Positions 47,991 through 58,560 of a stretch of DNA of 64,000 nucleotides are shown one piece after another. This DNA comes from Colwellia sp. 75C3 (GTDB taxonomy: Bacteria; Pseudomonadota; Gammaproteobacteria; Enterobacterales; Alteromonadaceae). Below the pieces are notes generated by a model. That model was not told the origin of the DNA. It saw only the letters and a list, made by a program, of their open reading frames with translations, and did no database searches. The stretch's first letter is position 1. Every line of letters begins with the position of its first letter. The DNA is taken from the NCBI RefSeq assembly GCF_002836255.1, contig NZ_PJAU01000031.1, positions 186,001 to 250,000 of the forward strand. Direction: 5' to 3'. The translations under genes and the position numbers were made by a program.

Positions 47991-49868
47991 CTAGCTAATA
48001 AAGTTTTGTATTTTAGTGACAATACCTTCAGCGTCTAGACCTAATTCATGATGCACTTCTTCTTGAGTACCATGTTTAACAAAATGATCTTTAACACCAA
48101 TATTTAGTATGGTAACTGGTTTACCTTGAGCAAGTAGATACTCGTTTACACCTGAGCCAGCACCACCAGCGATGGCGTTATCTTCAATCGTTACCAGGCA
48201 GTCATGAGTAGCATTTAGCTCATCAATAAGTGATTCATCAAGAGGCTTCACAAAGCGCATATCTACCAACGTAGCACCTAATTCTAAAGCGGCTTTTTTA
48301 GCTTCACCTAACATAGTGCCAAAGCTTAAAATTGCTATTTTTTTGCCTTGCTGCTCATTTCCTTCTAGTACTTTTAGCCCTTTGCCTATTTCTATAGTCT
48401 CATCGACGCTAGGTAGTGTTTCACCTATGCCATTACCTCGAGGGTAACGGACAACACTTGGGCCATTTAATTTAAAGCCTGTGTTCAACATTAACTGACA
48501 TTCACGTTCATTTGACGGTGCCATAATAACGGTATTAGGAATACAACGTAAAAAGCTTAAATCAAATACACCTTGATGCGTAGCACCATCAGCACCCACT
48601 ATACCAGCACGATCAACTGCGAACATAACAGGTAAGTTTTGAATAGCTACGTCGTGAATAAATTGGTCATAACCACGTTGTAAAAAACTAGAGTAAATGG
48701 CTATTACCGGCTTTTGACCGCCAATAGCAAGGCCTGCAGCGTAAGTTACCGCATGTTGTTCTGCAATTGCTACGTCAAAGTATTGGTCTGGAAAACGTTG
48801 GCTGAACTCAACCATACCAGAGCCCTCAGCCATAGCAGGAGTAACTGCAACTAACTTTTTATCAACTTCAGCTGTTTTACATAACCAATCGCCAAAGATT
48901 TTTGAATAAGTCGGCAAACTTGGCTTTGACTGAGGTAAGTTGGTTTCTTCAGGATTAAACTTAGGCACTGCGTGGTATTTTATAGGGTCTTGCTCTGCAG
49001 CATGATATCCCTTACCTTTAGTGGTAACCACGTGTAAAAATTGCGGTCCTTTGAGGTTACGCATGTTTTTAATTGTGGTGACTAAGCTATCAACATCGTG
49101 GCCATCAATAGGGCCAATATAATTAAAGCCTAACTCTTCAAAAAAGGTACTTGGTACAACCATGCCTTTTAAGTGCTCTTCAGCGCGGCTAGCGAGTTCT
49201 TTTATTGGCGGGATATTGCCTAATAATTTTTTACTACCTTCTCTAAAACCAGTAAATATACTGCCAGAAAGCAATTTTGCTAAATGATTATTTAATGCGC
49301 CAACATTTTTGGAAATAGACATGTCATTATCATTTAAGATGACTAACATATCCTTTTTGATATCACCTGCGTGATTCAATGCTTCAAAAGCCATACCTGC
49401 AGTCATCGCACCATCACCAATAACGGCTACCGTTTTACGGTTTTTATCTTCTTTTTCAGCAGCTACAGCTAAACCTAATGCGGCGGAAATTGAAGTGCTT
49501 GAATGACCAACACTTAACGTATCGTACTCACTCTCTTCACGCCAAGGGAAAGGGTGTAAACCACCTTTTTGTCTTATAGTGTGTAGCTGATCACGTCTGC
49601 CGGTTAAAATTTTATGGGGGTAAGCCTGATGACCAACATCCCAAATCAAGTGGTCAAAGGGGGTGTTGTACACGTAATGTAAAGCAACGGTAAGCTCAAT
49701 AGTGCCAAGGCCTGATGCAAAGTGTCCACTGCTTTTACTCACTGAGTTAAGTAAGTAACTACGTAATTCATTACTAATACGTGGCAGCTGTTCCTGCGGC
49801 ATATTACGCAAATCTTCAGGAAGATTAATTTGAGAAAGTAGTGGGTAGTCTGCAAGGTTTGTAGTCAT
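47991..49868 (-). CDS. dxs: 1-deoxy-D-xylulose-5-phosphate synthase
   Basis: 625 aa. First MEP-pathway enzyme, thiamine-diphosphate dependent (pyruvate + GAP to DXP). N-terminal [17 protein letters not shown], ThDP motif [18 protein letters not shown] ending in ND, and the transketolase central domain [16 protein letters not shown]. Third gene of xseB-ispA-dxs. Confidence 0.98.
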   Translation of the reverse strand: MTTNLADYPLLSQINLPEDLRNMPQEQLPRISNELRSYLLNSVSKSSGHFASGLGTIELTVALHYVYNTPFDHLIWDVGHQAYPHKILTGRRDQLHTIRQKGGLHPFPWREESEYDTLSVGHSSTSISAALGLAVAAEKEDKNRKTVAVIGDGAMTAGMAFEALNHAGDIKKDMLVILNDNDMSISKNVGALNNHLAKLLSGSIFTGFREGSKKLLGNIPPIKELASRAEEHLKGMVVPSTFFEELGFNYIGPIDGHDVDSLVTTIKNMRNLKGPQFLHVVTTKGKGYHAAEQDPIKYHAVPKFNPEETNLPQSKPSLPTYSKIFGDWLCKTAEVDKKLVAVTPAMAEGSGMVEFSQRFPDQYFDVAIAEQHAVTYAAGLAIGGQKPVIAIYSSFLQRGYDQFIHDVAIQNLPVMFAVDRAGIVGADGATHQGVFDLSFLRCIPNTVIMAPSNERECQLMLNTGFKLNGPSVVRYPRGNGIGETLPSVDETIEIGKGLKVLEGNEQQGKKIAILSFGTMLGEAKKAALELGATLVDMRFVKPLDESLIDELNATHDCLVTIEDNAIAGGAGSGVNEYLLAQGKPVTILNIGVKDHFVKHGTQEEVHHELGLDAEGIVTKIQNFIS

Positions 49869-49941
49869 AGTTTGTCTATTGGTAATAATAATTTTATTTA
49901 ATGTTTTTTAGCATGTACTTAGATATCAATCAGTTTAATAT

Positions 49942-50844
49942 TTAGTGGCTGCGCTTAACAATAAAGGTAGCAAAATCTGCTAATGATTGGGTATTGTAAG
50001 GTAATCTAGTCAAAGCTTGAAGCGCTTGTTGTAATAAGTTTTCAGCTTTGTCTTGTGCACCTTGTAAACCGAGCAGTGCAGGATAGGTACTTTTGTTAGC
50101 AGCTAGATCAGATCCGACAGGTTTACCAAGCTCTTCTTCGGTTGACGTTAAGTCAATGATATCGTCTTGTACTTGGTACGCTAGGCCAATAAATTGTGCG
50201 TATTCGCTTAATGTTTTCTTATGTTCTTCGGTGACATTTTCACTACACATGGCAGGCATTAATACTGAAGCTTTTAACAAAGCGCCTGTTTTAAGTGAAT
50301 GTAGAACTTCCAGTTCACATAGTGAAATACCTTTACCTGTAGCAGCTAAATCAAGCGCTTGCCCGCCACACATGCCCTGATAACCAGAAGCATTAACTAA
50401 TTGTTGAATTAAACTTACTTGAATAGGTGTTTTAGATGCGCTTTGATTCGCAGAAAAAGAATGATTAGCTAAAATATCAAAAGCTAAAGTTTGCAAGGCA
50501 TCGCCGGCTAATATCGCTGTCGCTTCATCATAAGCTTTATGACAAGTAGGTTGGCCACGCCTTAAATCATCGTCATCCATTGCAGGTAAATCATCATGTA
50601 AAAGCGAGTACGCATGAATACATTCAAGTGCCCCAGCCACTGCATCAATATCATTTAGATCAGCTGATACTGCTTCACCGGTAATATAGGCTAAGTAAGG
50701 GCGCATTCGTTTACCACCGATAAGCAGTCCATAACGCATGGCTTCGAGCAACTTAGGGTCATTGATAGTCAATTCTTCAAGCTTAGTAGCTAAAAAGGTA
50801 TTAATACGTTGCTGATAATGCTCATAGGAAGTCAGAATGGTCAT
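49942..50844 (-). CDS. ispA: Farnesyl diphosphate synthase (polyprenyl synthetase)
   Basis: 300 aa. First Asp-rich motif DDLPAMDDDDLRRGQPT, second DDIIDLTSTEEELGKP. It condenses IPP with DMAPP/GPP to give FPP for quinone and undecaprenyl chains. Its ATG overlaps the xseB stop by one base; dxs follows after 73 bp. Confidence 0.96.
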   Translation of the reverse strand: MTILTSYEHYQQRINTFLATKLEELTINDPKLLEAMRYGLLIGGKRMRPYLAYITGEAVSADLNDIDAVAGALECIHAYSLLHDDLPAMDDDDLRRGQPTCHKAYDEATAILAGDALQTLAFDILANHSFSANQSASKTPIQVSLIQQLVNASGYQGMCGGQALDLAATGKGISLCELEVLHSLKTGALLKASVLMPAMCSENVTEEHKKTLSEYAQFIGLAYQVQDDIIDLTSTEEELGKPVGSDLAANKSTYPALLGLQGAQDKAENLLQQALQALTRLPYNTQSLADFATFIVKRSH

Positions 50845-51092
50845 TAACTATTGCCTGCACTACTATCAAAATCAGTTAGTTGAGCAGTGCCATTTTTATC
50901 TAGCAATATTTGTACTTTTTGCTCAGCAGCTTGTAATTTCACCTGACTTAATTGACTAAGGTTCAAACCGCGTTCAAAAAGAGCCATCGATTCTTCTAAG
51001 CTCAAGTCACCTTGCTCTAAACTTTGTACTATTGTATCAAGTTCATTTAATGATTCTTCAAAAGAGAGGTTTTCTAATTTCTTTTTAGCCAT
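50844..51092 (-). CDS. xseB: Exodeoxyribonuclease VII small subunit
   Basis: 82 aa. ENLSFEESLNELDTIVQSLEQGDLSLEESMALFERGLNL (seen as FEESLNELDTIVQSLE and LEESMALFERG) is the XseB helical pattern. It wraps around XseA. First gene of xseB-ispA-dxs and overlaps ispA by one base. Confidence 0.96.
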   Translation of the reverse strand: MAKKKLENLSFEESLNELDTIVQSLEQGDLSLEESMALFERGLNLSQLSQVKLQAAEQKVQILLDKNGTAQLTDFDSSAGNS

Positions 51093-51412
51093 GATTTTTG
51101 CTCTAACTACTCAGCAGTGAATTTAATTTGGCAAATTTACCTTAGCTTACTGCGCGGGTCAATTAACCAAGTTCTAATATTGTTCTGAAAATATTTTATC
51201 ATTAGTGTTAAGTTATTGACACTACGGGCGATAATAAACTTATATAGGGATTTTATTATTAGTGAATAATTCGCGAGTTATTAGCGAATAGTTTTCACAT
51301 AATGTACTATTCTTTTATTGAAGTACGGTCTTATAGCATCCCGAATAAAAAAGTGCGTGATTTTCATTCGATTGTATTAAAGCGCTATTAGTAAGTTGTT
51401 TAGGAGAGTTTT
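51093..51412. other. Divergent promoter region xseB/pomA
   Basis: No gene. For pomA a TTGACA (51216-51221) and TTATAT (51240-51245), 18 bp apart, form a credible sigma-70 promoter with a leader of about 165 nt. Two near repeats TTATTAGTGAATA and TTATTAGCGAATA lie at about 51258 and 51278. Confidence 0.5.
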
Positions 51413-52177
51413 GTGGATTTAGCTACGATAATTGGTATTTTAGGTGCCATCGGTTTATTGGTTATGGCGATGGTATTGTCAGGCGACATTATGATGTTTG
51501 CTGATACCCAGTCAGTTATTATTGTTTTTGGTGGTTCTATATTTATCGTATTATCTAATTATGGTTTAAGTCAGTTTTTTGGTATCGGAAAAATTATTGG
51601 CAAAGCTTTTATGTTTAAGCTTGAAAAGCCAGAAGAGTTAATTGAAAAAGCTGTTGATATGGCAGATGCTGCGCGTAAAGGCGGATTTTTAGCCTTAGAA
51701 GAAGCAGAAATAACTAACCCTTTCATGCAAAAAGGCGTTGATATGTTGGTTGATGGACATGATGCTGATGTAGTAAGAGCTACTTTGCAAAAAGATATTA
51801 ACTTAACTACAGAGCGTCATGAGACAGGTTCGAATATGATGATGGCCCTTGCCGATGTTGCCCCTGCAATGGGGATGATCGGTACGCTAATAGGGCTAGT
51901 CGCTATGTTATCTAATATGGATGACCCAAAATCCATCGGTCCAGCAATGGCAGTAGCGTTACTTACCACACTTTACGGTGCCTTTCTTGCCAATGTGATT
52001 GCTATTCCAATCGCTTCAAAGTTGAAACTCCGTATGGCTGAAGAAAAAATGAACCAAGAGTTAGTGCTTGATGCAGTGCTAGGTATTCAAGACGGTCAAA
52101 ACCCCCGTGTTATCGAAGGCTTATTAAGAAATTACTTAGCTGAAGGTAAGCGAAAAATCGACACCACAGAAGAATAG
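51413..52177 (+). CDS. pomA: Sodium-type flagellar motor stator PomA
   Basis: 254 aa with a GTG start and AGGAGAG before it. Four helices (two near the N-terminus, two at about residues 145-200), cytoplasmic loop with charged residues between, and ADVAPAMGMIGTLIGLVAML. MotA/TolQ/ExbB family; with PomB forms the Na+ channel of the motor. The next gene is pomB, 59 bp on. Confidence 0.95.
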   Translation: MDLATIIGILGAIGLLVMAMVLSGDIMMFADTQSVIIVFGGSIFIVLSNYGLSQFFGIGKIIGKAFMFKLEKPEELIEKAVDMADAARKGGFLALEEAEITNPFMQKGVDMLVDGHDADVVRATLQKDINLTTERHETGSNMMMALADVAPAMGMIGTLIGLVAMLSNMDDPKSIGPAMAVALLTTLYGAFLANVIAIPIASKLKLRMAEEKMNQELVLDAVLGIQDGQNPRVIEGLLRNYLAEGKRKIDTTEE

Positions 52178-52236
52178 CGGGAGTAGGCTTATGTCAAAAG
52201 AGTTTATGATCGAAGTGCTTGTGTTGAGAGGTAAGT

Positions 52237-53181
52237 ATGTCTGAACAAAAATGTAAGTGTCCACCACCAGGACTACCTGCTTGGATGGGAACTTTCGCCG
52301 ATCTTATGTCGCTGCTAATGTGTTTTTTCGTTTTGCTATTATCTTTTTCTGAAATGGATGTTTTGAAATTTAAGCAAATTGCCGGCTCAATGAAGTTTGC
52401 ATTTGGTGTGCAAAATAAAATTGAAGTAAAAGATATCCCTAAAGGTACCAGTATTATTGCTCAAGAATTCCGCCCAGGAAAGCCAGAGCCAACACCTATT
52501 GAAGTAATTCAGCAACAAACCATGGAAATGACTCAGCAAATGCTTGAGTTTCAAGCGGGTGATGAAACATCTGCAGGTGGTCGTCAAGAACAGCGTGGCA
52601 CTGAGCGTGGCGGTCAATCTCAAAATACTGAAGATGCACTTTCACAACAGGCAATAGAGAAAGTGAAAGAAGATATAGAGCAAGCTGCACAAGAGCAAGT
52701 AAATGATTTAGTGAAAAAAATTGCTGAACAACTTGAACAACAAATTCAAGATGGTGCGATAGAGCTAGAGTCTTTAGGTCAACAAGTCATCATTCGCATA
52801 AGAGAAAATGGCTCTTTCCCATCAGGCTCAGCATTTTTACAGCCTAAGTTTTGGCCGGTAATGCGTGAGATTGGTGAGTTATTAAATACCGTGCCGGGTG
52901 AAATAATGGTCTCAGGTAATACTGATAATCGTGGTGTTGATTCTGAATTGTTTACTTCTAACTGGGATTTATCGAGTAAACGTGCTGTCGCAATAGCGCA
53001 TCAGCTAATTAAAGTACCTAACTTTGACCCTACTCGTTTAGTGGTTGCCGGTCATGCGGATACTCGACCTTTAGTACCAAATACGAATGCGCTAAACCGT
53101 CGTCGTAATCGTCGTGTTGAAATTGCGATTAACCAAGGTAAGGCAAAAGAAACTGAGCGAATTGGTATTACAAAAGATTAG
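52237..53181 (+). CDS. pomB: Sodium-type flagellar motor stator PomB
   Basis: 314 aa. Single helix with the ion-binding Asp in GTFADLMSLLMCFFVLLLSFS (seen as FADLMSLLMCFFVLLL). After a Gln/Glu-rich coiled linker comes an OmpA-like peptidoglycan-binding domain (VSGNTDNRG, LVVAGHADTRP, NRRRNRRVEIAI). The 3' end is repeated twice downstream. Confidence 0.95.
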   Translation: MSEQKCKCPPPGLPAWMGTFADLMSLLMCFFVLLLSFSEMDVLKFKQIAGSMKFAFGVQNKIEVKDIPKGTSIIAQEFRPGKPEPTPIEVIQQQTMEMTQQMLEFQAGDETSAGGRQEQRGTERGGQSQNTEDALSQQAIEKVKEDIEQAAQEQVNDLVKKIAEQLEQQIQDGAIELESLGQQVIIRIRENGSFPSGSAFLQPKFWPVMREIGELLNTVPGEIMVSGNTDNRGVDSELFTSNWDLSSKRAVAIAHQLIKVPNFDPTRLVVAGHADTRPLVPNTNALNRRRNRRVEIAINQGKAKETERIGITKD

Positions 53182-53457
53182 TAGGCAATACTTTGGTTAT
53201 CTAATACTAATGCACTATATGATGTCATAACCGTCGTCGCAATCGTCGTGTTGAAATTGCAGTTGTTCAAGGAAAAGCCAAGGTAAGGCAAAATAAACTG
53301 AGCGAATTGGTATTACAAAAGATTAGTAGGCAATACTTTGGTTATCTAATACTAATGCACTATATGATGTCATAACCGTCGTGTTGAAATTGCAGTTATT
53401 CAAGGAAAAGCCAAGGTAAGGCAAAAGAAACTGAGCGAATTGGTATTACAAAAGAAT
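53095..53457 (+). repeat. Tandem copies of the pomB 3' end
   Basis: Unit 1 (53095-53228) is the coding end of pomB plus 47 bp. Unit 2 (53229-53373) and partial unit 3 (53374-53457) repeat it, each starting AACCGTCG and ending near CAAAAGA. Units 2 and 3 share a variant segment, GAAATTGCAGTTNTTCAAGG, that differs from unit 1 and adds AAAAGCCAAGG. They have no start of their own, so they are not translated unless by read-through. Confidence 0.88.
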
Positions 53458-53571
53458 AGAAAACAATACTTTTGCGATAATTTTACAACCGCGTAGTAAA
53501 AGCTTAAAAACGGCAGACAAATAGTGTACAATCCGCGCCATTATTTTTTTGTCTTTTTTAGGTTATAACCG

Positions 53572-55026
53572 ATGAAATTTATCGTAAAGCTTCAATCTGA
53601 GATTACTATCAAATCTCGCCCTGTCCGTAAACGTTTCACTAAGATATTAGAGACGAACATTAAGAATGTTTTACGTCGTGTTGACGAGCAAGTCACTACA
53701 CGTATGAACTGGGATAATGTTGAAGTTAACACCAAAGACAATTCACCTGAAAACCGTGAACGTTTAGTAGAGGCCCTTAAATGCATTCCTGGTATCCCTC
53801 TCTTTTTAGAAGTACAACAAACTGATTTTGTCGATGTTCATGATATTTATGAAAAAACATTGGCTGTTCACGCTGATACAATTGAAAATAAAACTTTTTG
53901 CGTACGCGCTAAACGTACTGGTACTCATGACTTTAATTCATTAAAAGTTGAGCAGTATGTTGGTGGCGGCTTAAATCAAGCGGTAGAAAGCGCCAAAGTA
54001 AAATTAAAAAATCCTGATGTTACGATACGTCTTGAAATAAAAAATAAAGACTTATTTATTGTTACCCAACGTCATATCGGTTTAGGCGGCTTCCCCATTG
54101 CGACCCAAGAAGATGTCTTATCGCTTATGTCCGGTGGTTTTGATTCTGGTGTTTCAAGTTACCAAATGATCAAAAAAGGTTCTCGTACTCACTATTGTTT
54201 CTTTAACTTAGGTGGCTCAGCTCATGAAGTGGGTGTTAAGCAAATAAGTTATTTCTTGTGGAACAAATTTGGCGCCTCACATAAAGTTAAATTCTTTGCC
54301 GTTGATTTCGAGCCTGTTGTTGCTGAGATATTAGATAATGTTGAAAATAGCCATATGGGTGTTGTGTTAAAACGAATGATGATTCGTGCAGCAACCAAAA
54401 TAGCAGACCGAGGAAACATTCAAGCACTGGTTACCGGTGAAAGTTTAGGTCAGGTTTCAAGTCAAACCTTAACTAACTTAAACGTTATCAATCGTGTTAC
54501 TGATACGCTAATTCTACGCCCATTAGGGGCTTACGATAAGCAAGATATTATTGATATCGCTCGTAAAATAGGAACAGAAGAGTTTTCTAAAACTATTCCT
54601 GAGTATTGTGGTGTTATTTCGAAAAAACCAACAGTCAAAGCCGTACTTTCTAAAGTTGTAGAAGAGGAAGGTAACTTCAATTTTGATGTTTTAGACAAAG
54701 TTGTTAGCGAGACTCGTGTCTATGATATTCGCGATATTGGTAAAGAGACTGAAGAAGAAATTCGTGCGGTAGATCTTGTTGAAAACATTCCTGAGAATGC
54801 GGTAATTGTTGATATCCGTAGCCCCGAGGAAGAAGAAAACAATCCATTAGAGCTAGAAAATGTCGAAGTTAAGCATATTCCATTCTATAAGCTTTCTACG
54901 CAATTCGGCGACTTAGATATGTCGAAAGATTACTTACTTTATTGTGATCATGGTGTGATGAGTAAACTACAAGCATTGTATTTACTTGATAATGGTTTCA
55001 AAAATGTAAAAGTATATCGTCCTTAA
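53572..55026 (+). CDS. thiI: tRNA 4-thiouridine synthase ThiI with rhodanese domain
   Basis: 484 aa. NFLD and THUMP domains (about 1-165), PP-loop pyrophosphatase [13 protein letters not shown] (about 182-194), CGVISKKP with the conserved Cys, then the C-terminal rhodanese domain with the persulfide Cys in [10 protein letters not shown]. Puts s4U in tRNA at position 8 and serves thiamin thiazole synthesis. Confidence 0.97.
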   Translation: MKFIVKLQSEITIKSRPVRKRFTKILETNIKNVLRRVDEQVTTRMNWDNVEVNTKDNSPENRERLVEALKCIPGIPLFLEVQQTDFVDVHDIYEKTLAVHADTIENKTFCVRAKRTGTHDFNSLKVEQYVGGGLNQAVESAKVKLKNPDVTIRLEIKNKDLFIVTQRHIGLGGFPIATQEDVLSLMSGGFDSGVSSYQMIKKGSRTHYCFFNLGGSAHEVGVKQISYFLWNKFGASHKVKFFAVDFEPVVAEILDNVENSHMGVVLKRMMIRAATKIADRGNIQALVTGESLGQVSSQTLTNLNVINRVTDTLILRPLGAYDKQDIIDIARKIGTEEFSKTIPEYCGVISKKPTVKAVLSKVVEEEGNFNFDVLDKVVSETRVYDIRDIGKETEEEIRAVDLVENIPENAVIVDIRSPEEEENNPLELENVEVKHIPFYKLSTQFGDLDMSKDYLLYCDHGVMSKLQALYLLDNGFKNVKVYRP

Positions 55027-55053
55027 GATTAGCTTAAGGCTAAGCGTTATTCT

Positions 55054-56043
55054 TTAGCGCTTAAGGTTCAATACCTGTTGCCACAGTCGAGTATTTTCGG
55101 GTGTGGCAATATTATTTTTCTTACCTAAACGGTGAATATAACCGTTAATATAATCAACCTCTGTAGATCTACCCGCCAAAATATCACTTCGCATTGAAGA
55201 GCAGTTCTTCTCCGTTGCTAATGCTACTTTATACACCATCGCTTGTAAGTCAGTATATGTTAAACCTATATTTTCAGCTTGGCTAAGTTCGATGATTTCA
55301 GTTAATACTAAATTTACCTGCTTGCTAAACTTCTTGTCATTTACCTCACCATTATCAATATTGTTAATAGCAGTTATTGGGTTTATCACACAGTTTATTG
55401 CTAATTTTAACCACTGTTTTTTCTTTATATCTTGATGAAAGCATACATGCGGGAGGGCTAAATTCAATTGACTGGTGAGTTGTTCTTTTTGGGGATTACT
55501 CAGTTCACCCGAAAGTAGTCCAATATCTGTTTGGCCTAACCCTGTGTGCGTTATCGTTAATGGTGCATTTCGTAAACTACCGTGGGTAGTTAACATGGCA
55601 AGTATAACTTGTGTATTTGGTAGTAGCTTGGCAACCGCTTCAAAGGTACCTATGCCGTTATGAGCTAGAATCACTATGCAATGAGGGGGAATATCCTTAG
55701 CTATCTTTTTTATTGCACTGGCGATATGAAACGACTTTAGGCACAACAGAATAATATCAGCTGATGTTATATCTACTTGGGCACTATAAATTAGAGCATG
55801 ATTTTTAGCGTGATCTTGTTGATAGGGGGTAAATTGATAACGGGTAGTTTTTAGCTCGTTTGGACTAAGTAAGTCTTGTTTTGAGGCAAGTAAAGTAACG
55901 TTGTTATTTATATTAACGTTAGCTGAAGTACTAGATGAAATATTATCTTGAGATAAATGATGGTACCAAAGTAAGCCCATTGCTCCTTGCCCAACGACAA
56001 CAATATTATCTAACCTTTTTGTCATAAGTCTATTATTTACCAT
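55054..56043 (-). CDS. 2-dehydropantoate 2-reductase (ApbA/PanE family)
   Basis: 329 aa from the ATG at 56043; the ATG at 56025 (MTKRLDNIVVVGQGAMG) is an alternative and neither has a clear Shine-Dalgarno. The Rossmann motif is GQGAMGLLW. In the middle ILAHNGIGTFEA, then LAINCVINPITAI and the C-terminal SSMRSDILAGRSTEVDYINGY, all of the ketopantoate reductase type. Probably makes pantoate for CoA; related family members reduce other 2-oxo acids. Confidence 0.88.
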   Translation of the reverse strand: MVNNRLMTKRLDNIVVVGQGAMGLLWYHHLSQDNISSSTSANVNINNNVTLLASKQDLLSPNELKTTRYQFTPYQQDHAKNHALIYSAQVDITSADIILLCLKSFHIASAIKKIAKDIPPHCIVILAHNGIGTFEAVAKLLPNTQVILAMLTTHGSLRNAPLTITHTGLGQTDIGLLSGELSNPQKEQLTSQLNLALPHVCFHQDIKKKQWLKLAINCVINPITAINNIDNGEVNDKKFSKQVNLVLTEIIELSQAENIGLTYTDLQAMVYKVALATEKNCSSMRSDILAGRSTEVDYINGYIHRLGKKNNIATPENTRLWQQVLNLKR

Positions 56044-56080
56044 GCTATGTATTTAATTAGTGATTGATAGTTAGAGGTTC

Positions 56081-56446
56081 TTAATCATTTTTACGAAAAA
56101 GAGTGATATATAGCCATTTTGCCAATACGAATAAGCTAATGCCAACAACATCAGCGATAAAATCACCTAGTTCACCACTTCTATAACCTAAAAATGATTG
56201 GCCAATTTCAGTTAATGCCCCATAAAAAATAAGTAAAGGTATACAAAAGGGAAGTGACAATTTTATAACCGAGTGACTAACCCAGGTTAAAATGAAAAAG
56301 CTAGTTAAGTGTCCTATGGTATCAATTTCTGGAAATTGAAATATACGTTTTCGTAATGCATCGGGTAAAAATTCATGAGCAAAAAGCAGTAATATAGATA
56401 CGACAATCACGGTAGTAAAAAAGTAATAATGTTGACGAGCTTTCAC
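56081..56446 (-). CDS. VanZ-like membrane protein
   Basis: 121 aa, about four membrane helices: residues 7-24, 44-62, 66-82 and 95-115. IGHLTSFFILTW and IGQSFLGYRSGELGDFIADVVG match the VanZ family. Function in gammaproteobacteria is not known. It lies 38 bp upstream of the panE-like gene on the same strand. Confidence 0.8.
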   Translation of the reverse strand: MKARQHYYFFTTVIVVSILLLFAHEFLPDALRKRIFQFPEIDTIGHLTSFFILTWVSHSVIKLSLPFCIPLLIFYGALTEIGQSFLGYRSGELGDFIADVVGISLFVLAKWLYITLFRKND

Positions 56447-56650
56447 AAATATTCTGCAATTAAAATGAAGTGACTTGATATTAGCATGATTTACTGAGCA
56501 TTTCTTATTGATAAGGCCTGGTAGATATACTGGTCAGCAGAGTTATCTGCTTTAGTTAGTACTTTAGTTGCTTGGATTAAACGTGGGGGTATAATAGCGA
56601 GTAATGAATTAATTCAACCTACAGCTAAACCTATAGAAGAGAAATAAATT

Positions 56651-57133
56651 ATGCCATCAATGGATATTGTATCTGAAACTGATTTTGAAGAAGTTAAAAA
56701 TGCCGTCGACAATGCAAATCGTGAAATTATTACACGTTTCGACTTCCGTGGTGTTGAAGCTAGTTTTGAATGGAAAAAACCTAATGTAGTTTTAAAAGCT
56801 GAAAGTGACTTTCAATTAAAGCAAATGTCCGACATGTTAAGAAGCCAATTAGCTAAGCGTAACGTTGATGCTAAAGCCATGAACGTTGGCGATGCGAGTG
56901 CTACCGGTAGAAACTGGAGCCAGCAAGTAACGTTTAAAGAAGGTATTGAACAAGATGTTGCTAAGAAAGTCGTTAAACTTATTAAAGCTGAAAAACTAAA
57001 AGTACAAGCGGCTATTCAAGGTGAGCAAGTAAGGGTAACCGGTAAGAAACGAGATGATTTACAAGCGGTAATGCGTTTATTAAAAACTGCCGAGTTAGAA
57101 CAATCTTTCCAATATAATAACTTTAAAGACTAA
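56651..57133 (+). CDS. yajQ: YajQ-family nucleotide-binding protein
   Basis: 160 aa. The start [21 protein letters not shown] and the segment [13 protein letters not shown] are characteristic of the YajQ (DUF520) family; some members bind cyclic di-GMP. Two tandem ferredoxin-like folds. AGAAGAGAAAT precedes the ATG. A terminator follows. Confidence 0.95.
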   Translation: MPSMDIVSETDFEEVKNAVDNANREIITRFDFRGVEASFEWKKPNVVLKAESDFQLKQMSDMLRSQLAKRNVDAKAMNVGDASATGRNWSQQVTFKEGIEQDVAKKVVKLIKAEKLKVQAAIQGEQVRVTGKKRDDLQAVMRLLKTAELEQSFQYNNFKD

Positions 57134-57199
57134 GCTTTATTATATTCAGGTCTATCGTTGATAGGGCGTTACCTAAAATAAACTAAAGAGTAAATTACT

Positions 57200-57237
57200 A
57201 AAGCACCAAAATTTTATAAATTTTTGGTGCTTTTTTT
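57200..57237 (+). terminator. Terminator after yajQ
   Basis: AAGCACCAAAATTT, loop TATA, AATTTTTGGTGCTT followed by T: about 13 bp of stem with one bulged base. Confidence 0.85.
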
Positions 57238-57318
57238 ATACCGATCATTTATCCATTGACCCATCTAGCTATTACTCTTCTTTTTTATTTACTTCCTTGA
57301 ATTTATTACGACTTTCTA

Positions 57319-58241
57319 CTTAACTAACCAAATTAATGTTGTCAGTCAAGATGAACTGGGTAGTGTTGCAAAAAACTTTAATGCCTTTACGCAATTTTTA
57401 AGGAGTATTGTAAAAGAAGTTATAGATACGGTACCACCATTAACTCGAAGTGCAGAGCAATTAACTGAAAAGGTACGCGATGTTAATGAAAATGTACAAG
57501 AGCAAGCCGATGTTGCCGAGGTAACTAAGCAGTCTATGATTGAAATGCAGTACAGTGTTACTGATATTGCTAAATCTGCTGCGGAAGCTGCAACAGCCGC
57601 AGATGAGGGGGAGTCTGAGGTTAATTTAGGCATGAAAAATGTGCAGAGATCTTTATCGGTATCAAAGGAGTTAGCCGGAGAAATTAATAATGCTTCTAAT
57701 GTTGTTGATCAGTTAGCTAAAGACTCGCAAAATATGAATCAAATTCCTGATGTGATTAATGGTATTGCAGAGCAAACAAACTTGCTTGCCTTAAATACCG
57801 CAATAGAAACCGCTAGGGAGGAGAGCAAGGCAGAGGTTTCACAGTTGTTGCTGATGAAGTTAGAAACTTAGCTTCTAGAACGGCCTTGTCCACGACTGAA
57901 ATTAGAGGCTTATTAGATAAGCTAATATCTGCAGCAGATAAATCGGTAACGACTATGGCGTTAGCGAGTGATAAAGCACAAAGTAACGAACAAATATCGT
58001 TAGAGGTCGATAAATCATTAACTAAAATTAAAGATCAAATTGGTCATGTTAGTTCAATGAATAGCCAAATTGCAACAGCAACAGAAGAGCAATCAAGTGT
58101 TGCTGAAGTGGTAGTGAATAATATTGAACAAATGCATGGTAGTTTTGGCGCAACCCAATCTTCAATTGAATAGATAGGGCAAGTTGCTTTGATACTAACT
58201 CAGCACAATTACAAGAAACCACTTCAAAATTTAAAGTTTAA
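57319..58241 (+). pseudogene. Broken methyl-accepting chemotaxis protein
   Basis: Only the end of a HAMP domain (TNQINVVSQDELGSVAKNF) and the signalling domain remain; the sensor and membrane helices are absent. The hairpin tip reads IPDVINGIAEQTNLLALNTAIE and then a one-base loss near 57818 shifts the frame; the correct continuation GRGFTVVADEVRNLASRT follows in another frame. After a TAG at 58171-58173 the typical tail AQLQETTSKFKV appears in a third frame and stops at 58239-58241. Confidence 0.88.
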
Positions 58242-58560
58242 TGACCGTAATCATACTTGAATGTTGTGGGTTAAATACCTAATACAATAATGTGAAATTA
58301 ACATTGTTGGAATAATTATATTTTCGCGGCTATTGAAGGCGCTTATGAAATTTAAAGTGTTTCAAGGGATAATACCTTATGTTTTATTGTTTTCTAAAGT
58401 TAGCTGATTAAGCGCTGTTGTATATGGCTATTAGTTCGATAAACACCTAAGTTGAAATAAAACAGTTTAGACGTCTATACGTTTAGAAGTTGACATGCCT
58501 AGCAATCTAAGTAATATTGTAACTCTCAATTATTAAGTGCTTTTTTTGTTAGGTAGCGTT
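58242..58560. other. metA leader with MetJ operator
   Basis: No gene in this gap. The MetJ boxes at 58461-58492 (separate entry) and a -35-like TTGAAA at 58452-58457 with TATACG (58476-58481) are the only features I can support; the rest is plain AT-rich sequence. Confidence 0.6.
58461..58492 (+). promoter_or_regulatory. MetJ operator, four tandem met boxes
   Basis: Four consecutive 8-mers resemble the met box AGACGTCT: AACAGTTT, AGACGTCT, ATACGTTT, AGAAGTTG. The second is a perfect match. They overlap a probable promoter (-35 TTGAAA at 58452) 70-100 bp before metA, so methionine via MetJ and SAM would repress metA and probably metH. Confidence 0.88.

Noticed and set aside
52190-52243. Tiny open frame (ATGTCAAAAGAG) between pomA and pomB
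   Set aside because: About 17 codons and overlaps the pomB start; no evidence that it is a leader peptide.
53229-53457. Second pomB-like gene downstream of pomB
   Set aside because: Only tail copies with no start codon or N-terminal domain; listed as a repeat.
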